DNA from: an uncultured Eubacteriales bacterium
GTDB lineage: Bacteria > Bacillota > Clostridia > Lachnospirales > Lachnospiraceae
Assembly: GCA_949284175.1 (NCBI GenBank)
Contig: CASDVE010000002.1
Location: 62,001 to 126,000, forward strand
DNA length: 64,000 bases
Reading direction: 5' to 3'
Shown here: one piece after another, positions 34,779 to 44,016 of the stretch
Layout: each line of letters begins with the position of its first letter
How positions within the stretch are numbered: the first letter of the stretch is position 1
Notes under the pieces: model-generated
Seen by the model: only the letters and a program-made list of their open reading frames with translations
Database searches by the model: none
Told to the model about the DNA's origin: nothing
Translations under genes and position numbers: made by a program

Positions 34779-35831
34779 ATGGAAAGTATTTTTACCTCTG
34801 GAAATAAGATTGTGGATCAAAGTTCACAGCTGAATATAAGCGGAAATATTATTCCGCAGGCATGGTACAAAAGTATTGTGAGAGAAAACGGAAAACCGCA
34901 CTTAACTGCCATAGTAATATTAGCCGATATTGTTTATTGGTATAAGCCAACAGAAATAAGAGATGAAGGAAGCGGTCAATTAGTTGCTTTAAAGAAAAAA
35001 TTTAAAGCAGATCTTCTTCAGAGAAGTTATCAGCAGATAGCTGATGAATTTGGAATCAGTAAAAAGGAAGCAACAAATGCAATCATATTTCTTGAAAAAC
35101 TGGGAGTGATTCAGCGGGTATTTAGAAATCTTGTTGTAAACGGGATTACCGTTACCAATGTTTTATTCATTGAATTAAAGGTAGACCGATTAAAAGAACT
35201 GACATATTTCTCCCCACTCTCTTTAAAAAGGGATACCTATAAAGAAAAAGAAGAGGAACCATCTGAGAAGGAAAGCGATACACTGCAAAAAGAACAGGGT
35301 ATCCCTTTCAAAAGAGGGAGGGTATCACAGAAAAAAGAGATACCTACCCCTTTAAAAGAGGAATCCTCTAGTAATGCAAAAGAAATACCTATCTATAGGG
35401 AAGGGGAAACAAATACAGAGAATACAACAGAGAATACTAATGGAAAATATCCCATCTTATCTTATCAGGAAATCAAAAATATCATGAAAAAAAGGATAGG
35501 ATATGATGCGATACTGAATGACAGACCATATGAAAAACATATGCTTGATGAGATTTTGAATATAATCGTAGAGGTTATGTCTTCTAAAAGTTCTACTATA
35601 CGTGTGAATCGGGAAGAAAAACCAACACCGATTGTAAAAAGCATCTATTGGAAACTGGATATGGGAAGTGTCTTATATGTGCTGGATTCTTTGAAAAATA
35701 GTGGGAAGAAAGCACATAATATACGGGCTGTAATGATTACGGCTTTGTACAATGCTTCTATGACAATCAGCAGCTATTACAGCAATTTGTATGCGTATCA
35801 TCAGGCAAGTGAGGCTATCCCCCAAACATAA
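34779..35831 (+). CDS. Replication-initiator-like protein with C-terminal DUF6017
   Basis: 350 residues. The N-terminal half contains a winged-helix-like part (SYQQIADEFGISKKEATNAI followed by LEKLGVIQRVFR) as in RepA-N-like initiators and phage-type replication organizers. The C-terminal part (about 235-340, from YQEIKNIMKKRIGYD) fits the DUF6017 domain found at the end of such proteins in conjugative elements. The middle is low-complexity and charged. It likely binds the element's replication origin for autonomous copying during transfer. It has no ATPase or nuclease motif. Confidence 0.7.
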   Translation: MESIFTSGNKIVDQSSQLNISGNIIPQAWYKSIVRENGKPHLTAIVILADIVYWYKPTEIRDEGSGQLVALKKKFKADLLQRSYQQIADEFGISKKEATNAIIFLEKLGVIQRVFRNLVVNGITVTNVLFIELKVDRLKELTYFSPLSLKRDTYKEKEEEPSEKESDTLQKEQGIPFKRGRVSQKKEIPTPLKEESSSNAKEIPIYREGETNTENTTENTNGKYPILSYQEIKNIMKKRIGYDAILNDRPYEKHMLDEILNIIVEVMSSKSSTIRVNREEKPTPIVKSIYWKLDMGSVLYVLDSLKNSGKKAHNIRAVMITALYNASMTISSYYSNLYAYHQASEAIPQT

Positions 35832-35843
35832 GGGGGTGAAAGA

Positions 35844-36032
35844 GTAACAGAATTAAAAAAGCTAAGAATGGCTCATGGAATGACACAGGCAGAACTTGCA
35901 AATAAATTACACGTTAGTTTGCGGACGTATCAAAGAATTGAATACGGTCAGCAGAAACCAAATGTATACGTTGTCATTTTATTACAAAAAATTTTTCAGA
36001 GAGAGATAGAGCAGATAATGAAAACAGAATAA
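35844..36032 (+). CDS. XRE-type HTH regulator, apparent GTA start
   Basis: The reading frame encodes a compact Cro/CI helix-turn-helix: TELKKLRMAHGMTQAELANK, then LHVSLRTYQRIEYGQQKPNV. The first ATG (35868) falls inside helix 1 and has no ribosome binding site. The expected family start (usually xTELKKLR) coincides with a GTA codon at 35844, five bases after AGGGGGTG and directly behind the in-frame stop of the previous gene. Either a GTA or other non-standard start is used, or the gene has lost its start. It probably controls element genes; about 62 residues. Confidence 0.6.
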   Translation, partial: VTELKKLRMAHGMTQAELANKLHVSLRTYQRIEYGQQKPNVYVVILLQKIFQREIEQIMKTE

Positions 36033-36060
36033 TGAGGAAAGTACATAGGAGGTTAAACAG

Positions 36061-36987
36061 ATGTTAGAAAGAGAAGTTATCGGAATTGATCATGGGAACC
36101 GGAACATGAAAACAGTACATACAGATTTTTCAGCCGCCATTACAAAGTTAGAGGTCAGACCGGATAATCTTGAAAATGTTTTAGAATTTCAGGGACAGTG
36201 TTTCAAAATAGGGGAAGGGGCCCCGGAATTAGAAACCGTAGATAAAACACAGAACATGAACTATTATCACTTGACTTTGGCAGCATTGGCAAAGGAATTA
36301 CAGTATCGGGGAAAAAACGAAGCATTGGTTCGTATCGGAGCAGCGTTGCCTCCGAGAAGGTACGGGTTACAGAAAAATGATTTCAAAAAATACCTTTTGC
36401 AGTCTAAAAAGTTGAACTTCCGTTATGAAGGAAGGAATTACCATGTAGAGATTGAAAATGCACATATTTTCATGCAGGGGCATGTGATTGTATTATTGCA
36501 TCAAGAGGAACTCATGGGAGAATGTGTTCTTTGCGATATGGGAGGTGGAACGAATGACATTATGGGGCTGATTGATGGAAAGCCAACAGGACAGTTGTTT
36601 ATAGATAAAAATGCAGCCTTGACCTGTATCAATCATATCCGGGAAGTGGTAGAGGCAAAGACCGGAGAAAGTATTTCTACTTATGCGTTAGAGAAGTTTA
36701 TGGTAAATGGAGACTATGACTGTTCTGATGCTTACAGGAATATTATACAGGGGGAACTAAAGCAGTATGCAGAACAAATCTATTTAATACTGAAGAAATT
36801 TGGCTATAACCTGGATCTTACAAAAATTGTGTTTGCAGGGGGCGGTTCAACTGCAATCCAGCACTTTGGAAGGAACGAAGGTAAGAAAGTCCTATTTTAT
36901 TCAGATATTCATGAAAATGCAAAAGGCTGTGAAATGGCAGTTCGTTCGATTTTAAAGGAAATTGCCAAAAAGCGAGCAGGGGCATAA
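36061..36987 (+). CDS. parM: ParM/StbA-like actin-type partition ATPase
   Basis: 308-residue actin-superfamily ATPase that forms filaments to segregate extrachromosomal DNA. Motifs: phosphate 1 loop GIDHGNRNMK at the N-terminus, phosphate 2 CDMGGGTNDI, and adenosine motif IVFAGGGSTA near the C-terminus. AGGAGG lies before the ATG. The next gene, 12 bases on, encodes the probable ParR adaptor. Presence of a partition pair implies that the excised circular form replicates and is maintained, as proposed for several conjugative elements. Confidence 0.88.
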   Translation: MLEREVIGIDHGNRNMKTVHTDFSAAITKLEVRPDNLENVLEFQGQCFKIGEGAPELETVDKTQNMNYYHLTLAALAKELQYRGKNEALVRIGAALPPRRYGLQKNDFKKYLLQSKKLNFRYEGRNYHVEIENAHIFMQGHVIVLLHQEELMGECVLCDMGGGTNDIMGLIDGKPTGQLFIDKNAALTCINHIREVVEAKTGESISTYALEKFMVNGDYDCSDAYRNIIQGELKQYAEQIYLILKKFGYNLDLTKIVFAGGGSTAIQHFGRNEGKKVLFYSDIHENAKGCEMAVRSILKEIAKKRAGA

Positions 36988-36999
36988 TGGAGGAATATC

Positions 37000-37371
37000 A
37001 TGGAAAAAGACAGGATATTTAAAACAACATTACGGCTTTATCGTGATAACAGCAATCATCAGAAAGCATTAAAATGTCTGGAGGATTATAATAAAGACAT
37101 TTTTAAAAATCTGAATAACTACATTGCAGAAGCAATTATTTATTATAGCAACTATCTGAAACAGCAGACACAAGAAGCCGAATTAAAAAGTATCGAACAG
37201 ATACTAAAACAAAACCGGGAGTTCTTCAAAGAAATTGTTGCAGAGGCTTTGAATAATGTGGCAGTAATAAAGCAAGAAGCAGACATATCGAAAATGAATA
37301 TAGAACTAGAAGAAGGTTCTTCTGTAATTGATGATAACTTTATGTCATTTTACATGAATGAAGAGGAGTAA
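37000..37371 (+). CDS. ParR-like partition adaptor
   Basis: 123 residues, mostly helical. The N-terminal basic part (IFKTTLRLYRDNSNHQKALKC) resembles the ribbon-helix-helix region of ParR-like proteins encoded behind parM. The C-terminus is acidic with a hydrophobic patch (DDNFMSFYMNEEE), as expected for the ParM-binding tail. Assignment rests on position, size and this layout. It should bind a centromere-like repeat; the iteron array near 50000 is a candidate site, although it is 13 kb away. Confidence 0.6.
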   Translation: MEKDRIFKTTLRLYRDNSNHQKALKCLEDYNKDIFKNLNNYIAEAIIYYSNYLKQQTQEAELKSIEQILKQNREFFKEIVAEALNNVAVIKQEADISKMNIELEEGSSVIDDNFMSFYMNEEE

Positions 37372-37375
37372 GGAT

Positions 37376-37540
37376 ATGGGAATAGTTAAAAACGTTTTAA
37401 GTGGAACAGTAAAGGGGATAGGATTTTTATTATATGGAACTTTTAAGTTGAGTTCATTTATTATAAAACTATGTGCTATTGTCTTCCTATTTGTGTTACA
37501 ATTATTCTTAATATTAGTTCATGCAGGAACACATGAATGA
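37376..37540 (+). CDS. Small membrane protein of unknown function
   Basis: 54 residues from the ATG at 37376, with GAGGAG upstream in the end of the ParR-like gene. One long hydrophobic stretch (about 22-50) occupies most of the protein, and there is a short basic N-terminus. No family recognised. Confidence 0.45.
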   Translation: MGIVKNVLSGTVKGIGFLLYGTFKLSSFIIKLCAIVFLFVLQLFLILVHAGTHE

Positions 37541-37574
37541 GCGATTTATAAATTAAATTTGGGGTGAAAGTATA

Positions 37575-38375
37575 ATGGGTATAAAGAAAACGGTACAAAA
37601 AAGATTTTGTTTAAAATATGCAACATTAGTATTTATGATACTAACAAGTATACTTTTTATATTTTTCTACATAGTAGCGGATTTTTACCCTGGACGAAAA
37701 AATTATATAGTTATATTGACGTTTGTGATGTTTGGTGGGTTGATTGCAAGTATAGTTTTACTTATTGTATATTTAAGAAAATACGAACGAAATCTATTGA
37801 TTGAAAAACTAGGAAAAAATCATAAAGAAGAAGATGTAAGAGAATTTATAAATGAGTATCTTCAAATATTTGTTGAGAATAAAATGGGTTATATTAGATA
37901 CTCAGAATATATATTTTGGTTTTCAAGAGAAATTCGTTTTATATATTTGCAAAAGGATTTTTATGACGAACGTATTCCTAGCTTATATTATGGACTCAGA
38001 TATAATGGTAGGGGAGTTAATATTGCTAGCACTCATAAAGATAGTTTTATCAATTTGTGTAAAACCATTTTGGATAGCCATGAGAAGACCGATATTTATA
38101 ATATGTTTTGTTCAATGGAAAAAGAGAAAAAGCAGTTGGGCAAATGGATTGTAATAGCACCAAATAAAAGCATACTTGTCTATTGTACAATAATGGTTAC
38201 TCATAGCATAGGATGTGTATTGATTAGTGAATCGGGATGGGATTTTATTGGAAATCTATGTTTATCTCTTCCTACAGATGTGTTGTTGATATTGATATAT
38301 TTAGGATATGTACAAGATAGAGAATTGAAAGAGGAGATAGAAAAGGATAAAGAAAAGGATAAAGAAAGGGAGTAA
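37575..38375 (+). CDS. Unknown membrane protein (likely element cargo)
   Basis: 266 residues. Two N-terminal hydrophobic helices (about 14-35 and 45-68), a soluble middle of about 130 residues rich in Lys, Tyr and Phe, a weaker hydrophobic region near 195-250, and a repetitive charged tail (EKDKEKDKERE). Codons are more AT-rich than in the transfer genes. It sits between the partition genes and the adhesin, a place where such elements often carry variable cargo. I do not recognise a family and propose no function. Confidence 0.55.
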   Translation: MGIKKTVQKRFCLKYATLVFMILTSILFIFFYIVADFYPGRKNYIVILTFVMFGGLIASIVLLIVYLRKYERNLLIEKLGKNHKEEDVREFINEYLQIFVENKMGYIRYSEYIFWFSREIRFIYLQKDFYDERIPSLYYGLRYNGRGVNIASTHKDSFINLCKTILDSHEKTDIYNMFCSMEKEKKQLGKWIVIAPNKSILVYCTIMVTHSIGCVLISESGWDFIGNLCLSLPTDVLLILIYLGYVQDRELKEEIEKDKEKDKERE

Positions 38376-38543
38376 TGGATGAACAGAATACGGGATGAAC
38401 CGTAGCTGATTCGCCGTACATACAACTAAATATGGAATTCCCATAGTCGGGAACTATGTACGGACAGGCTATGGGAAAAGGTAATAGAAAGCAGGCTGAA
38501 ATCAGCTTGCTTTTTTGTGTAAAAAAATAAAAAGGAGCAGGAT
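38376..38543 (+). ncRNA. Structured leader of the adhesin gene
   Basis: Contains a long-range stem CCGTACATA (38414-38422) / TATGTACGG (38455-38463) enclosing two mutually exclusive short stems: TTCCC/GGGAA and CATAG/CTATG. An intrinsic terminator then lies only 28 bases before the adhesin start. This looks like a leader or attenuator that could decide read-through into the adhesin gene. No known riboswitch class is recognised. Confidence 0.35.
38488..38516 (+). terminator. Terminator/attenuator before the adhesin gene
   Basis: Stem AAGCAGGCTGA / TCAGCTTGCTT followed by a six-T run; one wobble pair. It stands between the structured leader and the adhesin ribosome binding site AAAGGAGCAGG. 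Confidence 0.65.
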
Positions 38544-41500
38544 ATGAAAAAAATAAAAAGGAATAGGATTTTAGCCGGCACTCTGGCATTTCTGATTAGT
38601 TTCTCCACTATTGGAAATGCAGGTAGTGTTTTGGCAGCGGAAACGGATACGGAAACTTCTGTAACGGCAGAAACAAGCAGTGGAGAATTGGAAGAAACGG
38701 AAACACCAATGCTTGATGAAGTGATGGATCAACTTACGGAAGATGAAATTGTGACGGTTGAGGAGTTGTCGTTGGAAGCCGGAACAGAGATTGATCTATC
38801 AAAAGATTTTTCAGGTATCCAGTATAATACTGAAAAGGTAAAACTGACCTTTGAAAAAGCGGAAACCCAGGAAGGAAAAGCATTTGACTATCAGAAACCG
38901 GGTAACTACTACGCAAAGTATTATGCAGAACCAGTAAGCGGAAATCCCTCGTATCAGGTCATCAGAAAAGTCATTGTAAGAGAAAAGGAGCCGGAAACTT
39001 CTGCAAAAGATAGTTCCGGCAGCCAGAATCCATCTGATGATAAAGGCTCTGATGATGAGGAGAGTGATTCGGAGGAAGAACAGAGAGTTGATATAGCAGA
39101 GTTAGGAACAGAAAATGGAGTCTTTTTATCCGTTGTACCGTCTTCGATGGAAAAAGCACGAGAGGATGTTTCTCTTGTACAGGGAGAAAGAATCTGGTAT
39201 CCATCTGATTTAGGATATTACTACACCTGTTATTTTTATGTGAATGGAAAGATAGCATATTGTATTGAATCCAGTATGGATTCCCCACCAAGCGGAGATT
39301 ATGTTGCCGGAATTTACGAAAGCAATCTGAATTTGCAGAAAGTCCTTTACTACGGATATGGCGGACCGGGAGATTTAACTGGCTCTTATTTAAACGGATA
39401 CAGTAATGACATGAAATATATTCTGACACATTTGGCAGCAAGCTATTGTTATGCAGGTGCTGATGTTGCGTTTACCGGCTGTACGCAATCCGGTTTGGAA
39501 AAATATGGTGTCATGAATTATATCAATTATCTTTGCGGTCAGGAAGCACCGCCGACAGCAGCACTTGAATTATCTTCTACACATGAAAACGCATATCTAG
39601 AAGGTGATATTCAGAGAACAAAGAATATGACCTTAAAAGGCGATCACAGAAATTACGTGACACTTCCATTGCCGGCAAATGTTACTTATCATAGCACTGC
39701 TGGAGCAACGCAAACAGGAGGAAATGTCAAGATTTACGGTGGGACTACTTTCTGGTTTACTGCACCGAAGATGTCTGTATCTGGAACCTGGAATACCGGA
39801 AAATTGACGGGACAGATTGGCAGCCAGTGGAAAACATTGGTAGTCAGTACAGGAAATGATACGCAGGACATTGGGTATGGAGATTTTTATGAAGAATCTG
39901 CGAATAATGTGAGTTTCAGTGTTACATGGAAAGAGTTTGCAAAGGTAAAAGTGATTAAGGAAGATGCAAAAACCAATGTAAAATTGGCAGGAGCAGTTTT
40001 TGGTTTATATTCTGATAAAGGCTGTACAAAACTGATTATAGAAATGCCTCCAACAGATGAAAACGGAGCAACAGAAGTTGAAGTAGAAAAAACACAGGAT
40101 ACGATTTATCTGAAGGAGATTTCTGTACCGGCAGGATATAAATTAAATACAAAATCCTTCAATGTGAATCTGGAAACCGGTAAGACTGTTACTACTACGG
40201 TGACAAATGAAGAACAGAAAGGAAAGATCATCATTCATAAAACCGGAGAAGTCCTGACAGGAATTTCCGGTTCAGAAGGCGATATAGATTTTACTTATAC
40301 AGAGTCCTCTTATGCCGGAGCAAAGTACAAAATCTATGCGGCAGAAGATATTTATAGCCAGGATAAGAAAACAAAGATCCATAAAAATGGAGAACTGATA
40401 GCGGAACTGGAAACCGGAGAAGATGGGAGCTGCACATCAGGACTTTTGTATTTAGGGAAATATCGGGTTGTAGAAGAACAGGCACCGGGAAACTTGGTCA
40501 TTGGAAAAACGGAAGAGGAACGCACCCAGTATGTGACACTAAAATATGCCGGACAGACAGTGGAGCTATCACAGGAAGAAGTAGCTTATCGAAATGAAAG
40601 ACCGGAAATTGAAGTGAATGTAGTTAAAAAGTCGATCAATGATGGAGTAACTTTAGAGGGAGCTGTATTTGGACTTTACAGTGGTGAGGATATCCATGCA
40701 CAGGACGGCAGCCTTCTTGTAGCAAAAGACACACTGATTCAAAGGGGAACATCTGACAAAGAGGGAAACGTAACGTTTACAGCAGATCTTCCTATCAATC
40801 ACAAGTATTATATTAAAGAGATTCAGGCACCGGACCTTTACTATATGAGCAGTCAAATTTATACATTTACATACAGCTATAAAAATGACAGCACCTATAC
40901 CTATACATTTACACATGAATTTGAAAATAAAGAAGTGAGAGGAGAAGTACACGTTAAGAAGATTGACAAGGATACCAATGATTCTGTCAGCCAGGGAAAT
41001 GCCTCTCTTGATGGTGCAGTGTATGGGTTATATGCAGCGGAAGACATTGCATATCCAAATAAAAAATCCGGGATTGTCCATCGGAAAGACGAACTGGTCG
41101 CACAGGGGACGATTCAGGATGGAAAACTGGATTTTAAAGACTTATATCTTGGAAAATATTATGTCAAAGAGATAGCACCGGGAGAAGGATATCTTCTGGA
41201 TGAAACAAAATATCCGGTTACGGTGGATTACGAAGGGCAGAATGTAGAAATTGTTCATAGAGATGTAACGGTAAAGGAAACAGTGAAAAAACAGGCGTTC
41301 CAGTTGATAAAAATCAGTGAGGACGGAGATCAGACAGAAACAGATTTAGTACAAGGTGCAGGTTTTAAAGTTTTCCTGATTTCTGACCTTTCCGGTGTGA
41401 AAGACGGCAGCCTGAAACCTTCAGGAGAGGATTTTGTACCAGAGGATTTTATCGGCTATGATTATGCAAAAGATAAAACAGCGTCTTACTGGGAAAACGG

Positions 41501-43952
41501 AAAAGAAATTCATGTGCCGGAACTCTTTACTGATAAAAAAGGGTATGTATGCAGCCCGGAACTTCCCTATGGAAAATATGTGGTATTTGAAAGTACCACA
41601 CCAGAGAATCTTCAGACCGTCAATCCATTTCTTGTAACGATTGACGAAGATTCAAGAGAGCCTCAGATATGGAGAGTCTTTGATGATCGGCCAATCCAGT
41701 TTTATTTTAAGATTATCAAAAAAGATAACCAGACCGGAAAACCGGTGCTGAATAACAGTGCATATTATAAAATCTTTGACGTGGATAAGAAGGAATATGT
41801 AGAAATGAAAGTGCGTTATCCGAAACCGGAAACCATTTCTGTATTCCAGACGAATGAGGAAGGCTATTTGCAGACACCGGAACAGCTAAAGTGCGGAACT
41901 TACCGCATAGAAGAAGTCCAGGCACCGGAATCTTTTGTCAAAGTCGGAGAAGAAAAGAAACTGGTAAAAGATCAAAAGGAAATTCCATTAAATGAGGTAA
42001 CGCTCGGAGGAAACTATGAAGATGCACCGAAGGACAGTATCACGATTACCGTAGATTCCAATACGGCACATGAGGTAGAAGAAGGAACCGGAAAATATAT
42101 TGTTGTGGTAGAACAGCCAAATGATGAAGCGGTAGGCAGCCTTACACTCCATAAGAAAGGGGATATCCTGACAGGTGCGGATAAAAAAGAAGAGCAGCTT
42201 GTAACAAAGATAAGAAATGGATTTGCGAAGATTGTAAACAAAGTATCTTCTTTCGTCACAGGAGAGGATGTGATGGAACTTTCAATGGGATATGACTTTA
42301 CCTATGAAAACAGCGGTCTGGAAGGCGTGGAATTTGAACTGAGAGCAGCGGAAACCATTTACAGCCCAGACGGGCAGAAAGACGAAGATGGAAACAGGCT
42401 GGTGAGGTTTGAAAAAGACGGACTGGTTGCAAAAATAATTACGGATAAAGAAGGAAAAGCGGTTGTAAATAATCTGCCAATCGGAAAGTATTACCTCGAA
42501 GAAACAAAAGCAGGACAAAATTGCGTTCTTGATCCGGAAAAGAAGGAATTTGAAATCAAATATCATGGTCAGGAAACGGCAGTTGACTATGTGACAATGG
42601 ACCTTACAAACCAAAGACAGAAAATAGAAATAGAACTTTTGAAAAAGGATGCCGTATCAGAAAAACCATTGGAAGGTGTTGTGTTTGCTTTATTTGCAGA
42701 GGAAGATATTTTAAATGCTGCAGGAGAAGTCATTGTAGAAAAAGACTCCTTGATTGAAATGGCAGTTTCTGATAAAGAGGGAAAAGTACAGTTCCAAAGT
42801 GATTTGCCACATGACAAATATTATGTAATGGAGGTTGAGGAGAAACCAGGATATTTGCCATATGAAGAAGTGATTCACTTTGACGCATCGTATTCCAACC
42901 CAGAAATAGAAGTCATTGAACTTAGCAGAGAAGTAGAAAATCAGCCTACCATTACAGATTTTACGAAAACGGATCTGACAACCAGTGAAGAAGTAGAAGG
43001 AGCTAAAATGCAGATCTTGGATATGGAGGGAAATCTGATTGAGGAATGGACTTCTACCAATGAACCACATAGAATCTATGCCTTAGCACCAGGAAAGTAC
43101 ATTTTGCATGAAGAACAGGCACCAACAGAAAATGGCTATGTACGAGCCGAAGATGTTGAGTTTGTTGTAGAACTTACTGGAGAAGTCCAGAAGGTAGAGA
43201 TGAAGGACGACCACACGAAGGTTTCTATCAGTAAAACGGATATTACGACAGGAGAAGAAATTGATGGAGCAAAGTTACAGATCATTGATAAAGAAGGAAA
43301 TGTCGTAGAAGAATGGGTATCCGGAGAAGAACACTTGATTGAGTATCTTCCGGTAGGAGAATATACCCTGCATGAAGAAGCAGCACCAGAGGGATACGTG
43401 ATTGCAAACGATGTAAAATTTGTTGTGGAAGAAACTGGAGAGATTCAAAAGGTAGAAATGCAGGATGAGCGTGCAATGGGGCGGCTGAAAATCCGAAAGA
43501 CAGAAGAGGGTTCCAAAAAACCGCTGGAAGGCGTTGAGTTTACTTTAACAGAAAAGGAAAGCGGAAAAGAAGTTGCAAAATTAGTGACAGATAAAAAGGG
43601 TGAAACAGTTTCTGAACTTCTTCCAATCGCAAAGTATGAAGAAGGGAAAATGAAAGAACCAATCGTCTATGTTTTAAAAGAAACAAAAGCGTTGGAAGGC
43701 TATGAAAAATCAGAAGAAACTTATGAGATTGTTTTTGAGTATGAAGACGGGCAGACACCGATTATTGAAGTTCTGAAAGAGATTACGAATAAAGCAATCC
43801 CGGATACGCCAGGAACCCCTATCGAGCATGGACCAAAAACAGGAGATGATACGAACATTCTTCTTTTGATTGGAGGATGTCTGTTAAGCGGAAGCATTGC
43901 AGGATTGGCATTTTGGCGGAGTCGAAAGAGAAAGAAGAAACAGACAGAATAA
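38544..43952 (+). CDS. Giant thioester/CnaB cell-wall adhesin (SpaA-like)
   Basis: 1802-residue surface protein. Signal peptide 1-32, acidic low-complexity linker, then a thioester-type adhesion domain (about 205-335): the YCIE segment holds the reactive Cys and CTQSGL the Gln. Then come about ten CnaB/SpaA-type beta-sandwich repeats, each starting with a K-rich strand and a G-A-x-F-x-L/V turn (for example KLAGAVFGLYS, TLEGAVFGLYS, PLEGVVFALFA, PLEGVEFTLTE) and closing with a Y-x-x-x-E element; these usually make Lys-Asn isopeptide bonds. Two repeats near 1470-1640 are near copies. A C-terminal sorting signal GPKTGD, hydrophobic helix and RSRKRKKK tail follow. It probably attaches carriers of the element to host surfaces or mating partners. 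Confidence 0.9.
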   Translation: MKKIKRNRILAGTLAFLISFSTIGNAGSVLAAETDTETSVTAETSSGELEETETPMLDEVMDQLTEDEIVTVEELSLEAGTEIDLSKDFSGIQYNTEKVKLTFEKAETQEGKAFDYQKPGNYYAKYYAEPVSGNPSYQVIRKVIVREKEPETSAKDSSGSQNPSDDKGSDDEESDSEEEQRVDIAELGTENGVFLSVVPSSMEKAREDVSLVQGERIWYPSDLGYYYTCYFYVNGKIAYCIESSMDSPPSGDYVAGIYESNLNLQKVLYYGYGGPGDLTGSYLNGYSNDMKYILTHLAASYCYAGADVAFTGCTQSGLEKYGVMNYINYLCGQEAPPTAALELSSTHENAYLEGDIQRTKNMTLKGDHRNYVTLPLPANVTYHSTAGATQTGGNVKIYGGTTFWFTAPKMSVSGTWNTGKLTGQIGSQWKTLVVSTGNDTQDIGYGDFYEESANNVSFSVTWKEFAKVKVIKEDAKTNVKLAGAVFGLYSDKGCTKLIIEMPPTDENGATEVEVEKTQDTIYLKEISVPAGYKLNTKSFNVNLETGKTVTTTVTNEEQKGKIIIHKTGEVLTGISGSEGDIDFTYTESSYAGAKYKIYAAEDIYSQDKKTKIHKNGELIAELETGEDGSCTSGLLYLGKYRVVEEQAPGNLVIGKTEEERTQYVTLKYAGQTVELSQEEVAYRNERPEIEVNVVKKSINDGVTLEGAVFGLYSGEDIHAQDGSLLVAKDTLIQRGTSDKEGNVTFTADLPINHKYYIKEIQAPDLYYMSSQIYTFTYSYKNDSTYTYTFTHEFENKEVRGEVHVKKIDKDTNDSVSQGNASLDGAVYGLYAAEDIAYPNKKSGIVHRKDELVAQGTIQDGKLDFKDLYLGKYYVKEIAPGEGYLLDETKYPVTVDYEGQNVEIVHRDVTVKETVKKQAFQLIKISEDGDQTETDLVQGAGFKVFLISDLSGVKDGSLKPSGEDFVPEDFIGYDYAKDKTASYWENGKEIHVPELFTDKKGYVCSPELPYGKYVVFESTTPENLQTVNPFLVTIDEDSREPQIWRVFDDRPIQFYFKIIKKDNQTGKPVLNNSAYYKIFDVDKKEYVEMKVRYPKPETISVFQTNEEGYLQTPEQLKCGTYRIEEVQAPESFVKVGEEKKLVKDQKEIPLNEVTLGGNYEDAPKDSITITVDSNTAHEVEEGTGKYIVVVEQPNDEAVGSLTLHKKGDILTGADKKEEQLVTKIRNGFAKIVNKVSSFVTGEDVMELSMGYDFTYENSGLEGVEFELRAAETIYSPDGQKDEDGNRLVRFEKDGLVAKIITDKEGKAVVNNLPIGKYYLEETKAGQNCVLDPEKKEFEIKYHGQETAVDYVTMDLTNQRQKIEIELLKKDAVSEKPLEGVVFALFAEEDILNAAGEVIVEKDSLIEMAVSDKEGKVQFQSDLPHDKYYVMEVEEKPGYLPYEEVIHFDASYSNPEIEVIELSREVENQPTITDFTKTDLTTSEEVEGAKMQILDMEGNLIEEWTSTNEPHRIYALAPGKYILHEEQAPTENGYVRAEDVEFVVELTGEVQKVEMKDDHTKVSISKTDITTGEEIDGAKLQIIDKEGNVVEEWVSGEEHLIEYLPVGEYTLHEEAAPEGYVIANDVKFVVEETGEIQKVEMQDERAMGRLKIRKTEEGSKKPLEGVEFTLTEKESGKEVAKLVTDKKGETVSELLPIAKYEEGKMKEPIVYVLKETKALEGYEKSEETYEIVFEYEDGQTPIIEVLKEITNKAIPDTPGTPIEHGPKTGDDTNILLLIGGCLLSGSIAGLAFWRSRKRKKKQTE

Positions 43953-43968
43953 GATGTAAAAAAAGCAG

Positions 43969-43999
43969 AAAGGCTGATGGATATTCCGTCAGTCTTTTT
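43969..43999 (+). terminator. Terminator after the adhesin gene
   Basis: Stem AAAGGCTGATGG / CCGTCAGTCTTT with wobble pairs and a TTTTT tail, 16 bases after the stop codon. Confidence 0.7.
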
Positions 44000-44016
44000 G
44001 CAAAGAGAGGTAAGGC

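Noticed and set aside
38201-38608. Minus-strand open frames over the adhesin leader
   Set aside because: Low-complexity Ser/Phe-rich translations created by the A/G-rich plus strand; no ribosome binding sites or family features.
38971-39441. Minus-strand frame of 156 codons inside the adhesin gene
   Set aside because: Opposite a gene with clear signal peptide, domains and sorting signal; the translation has no recognisable motif.
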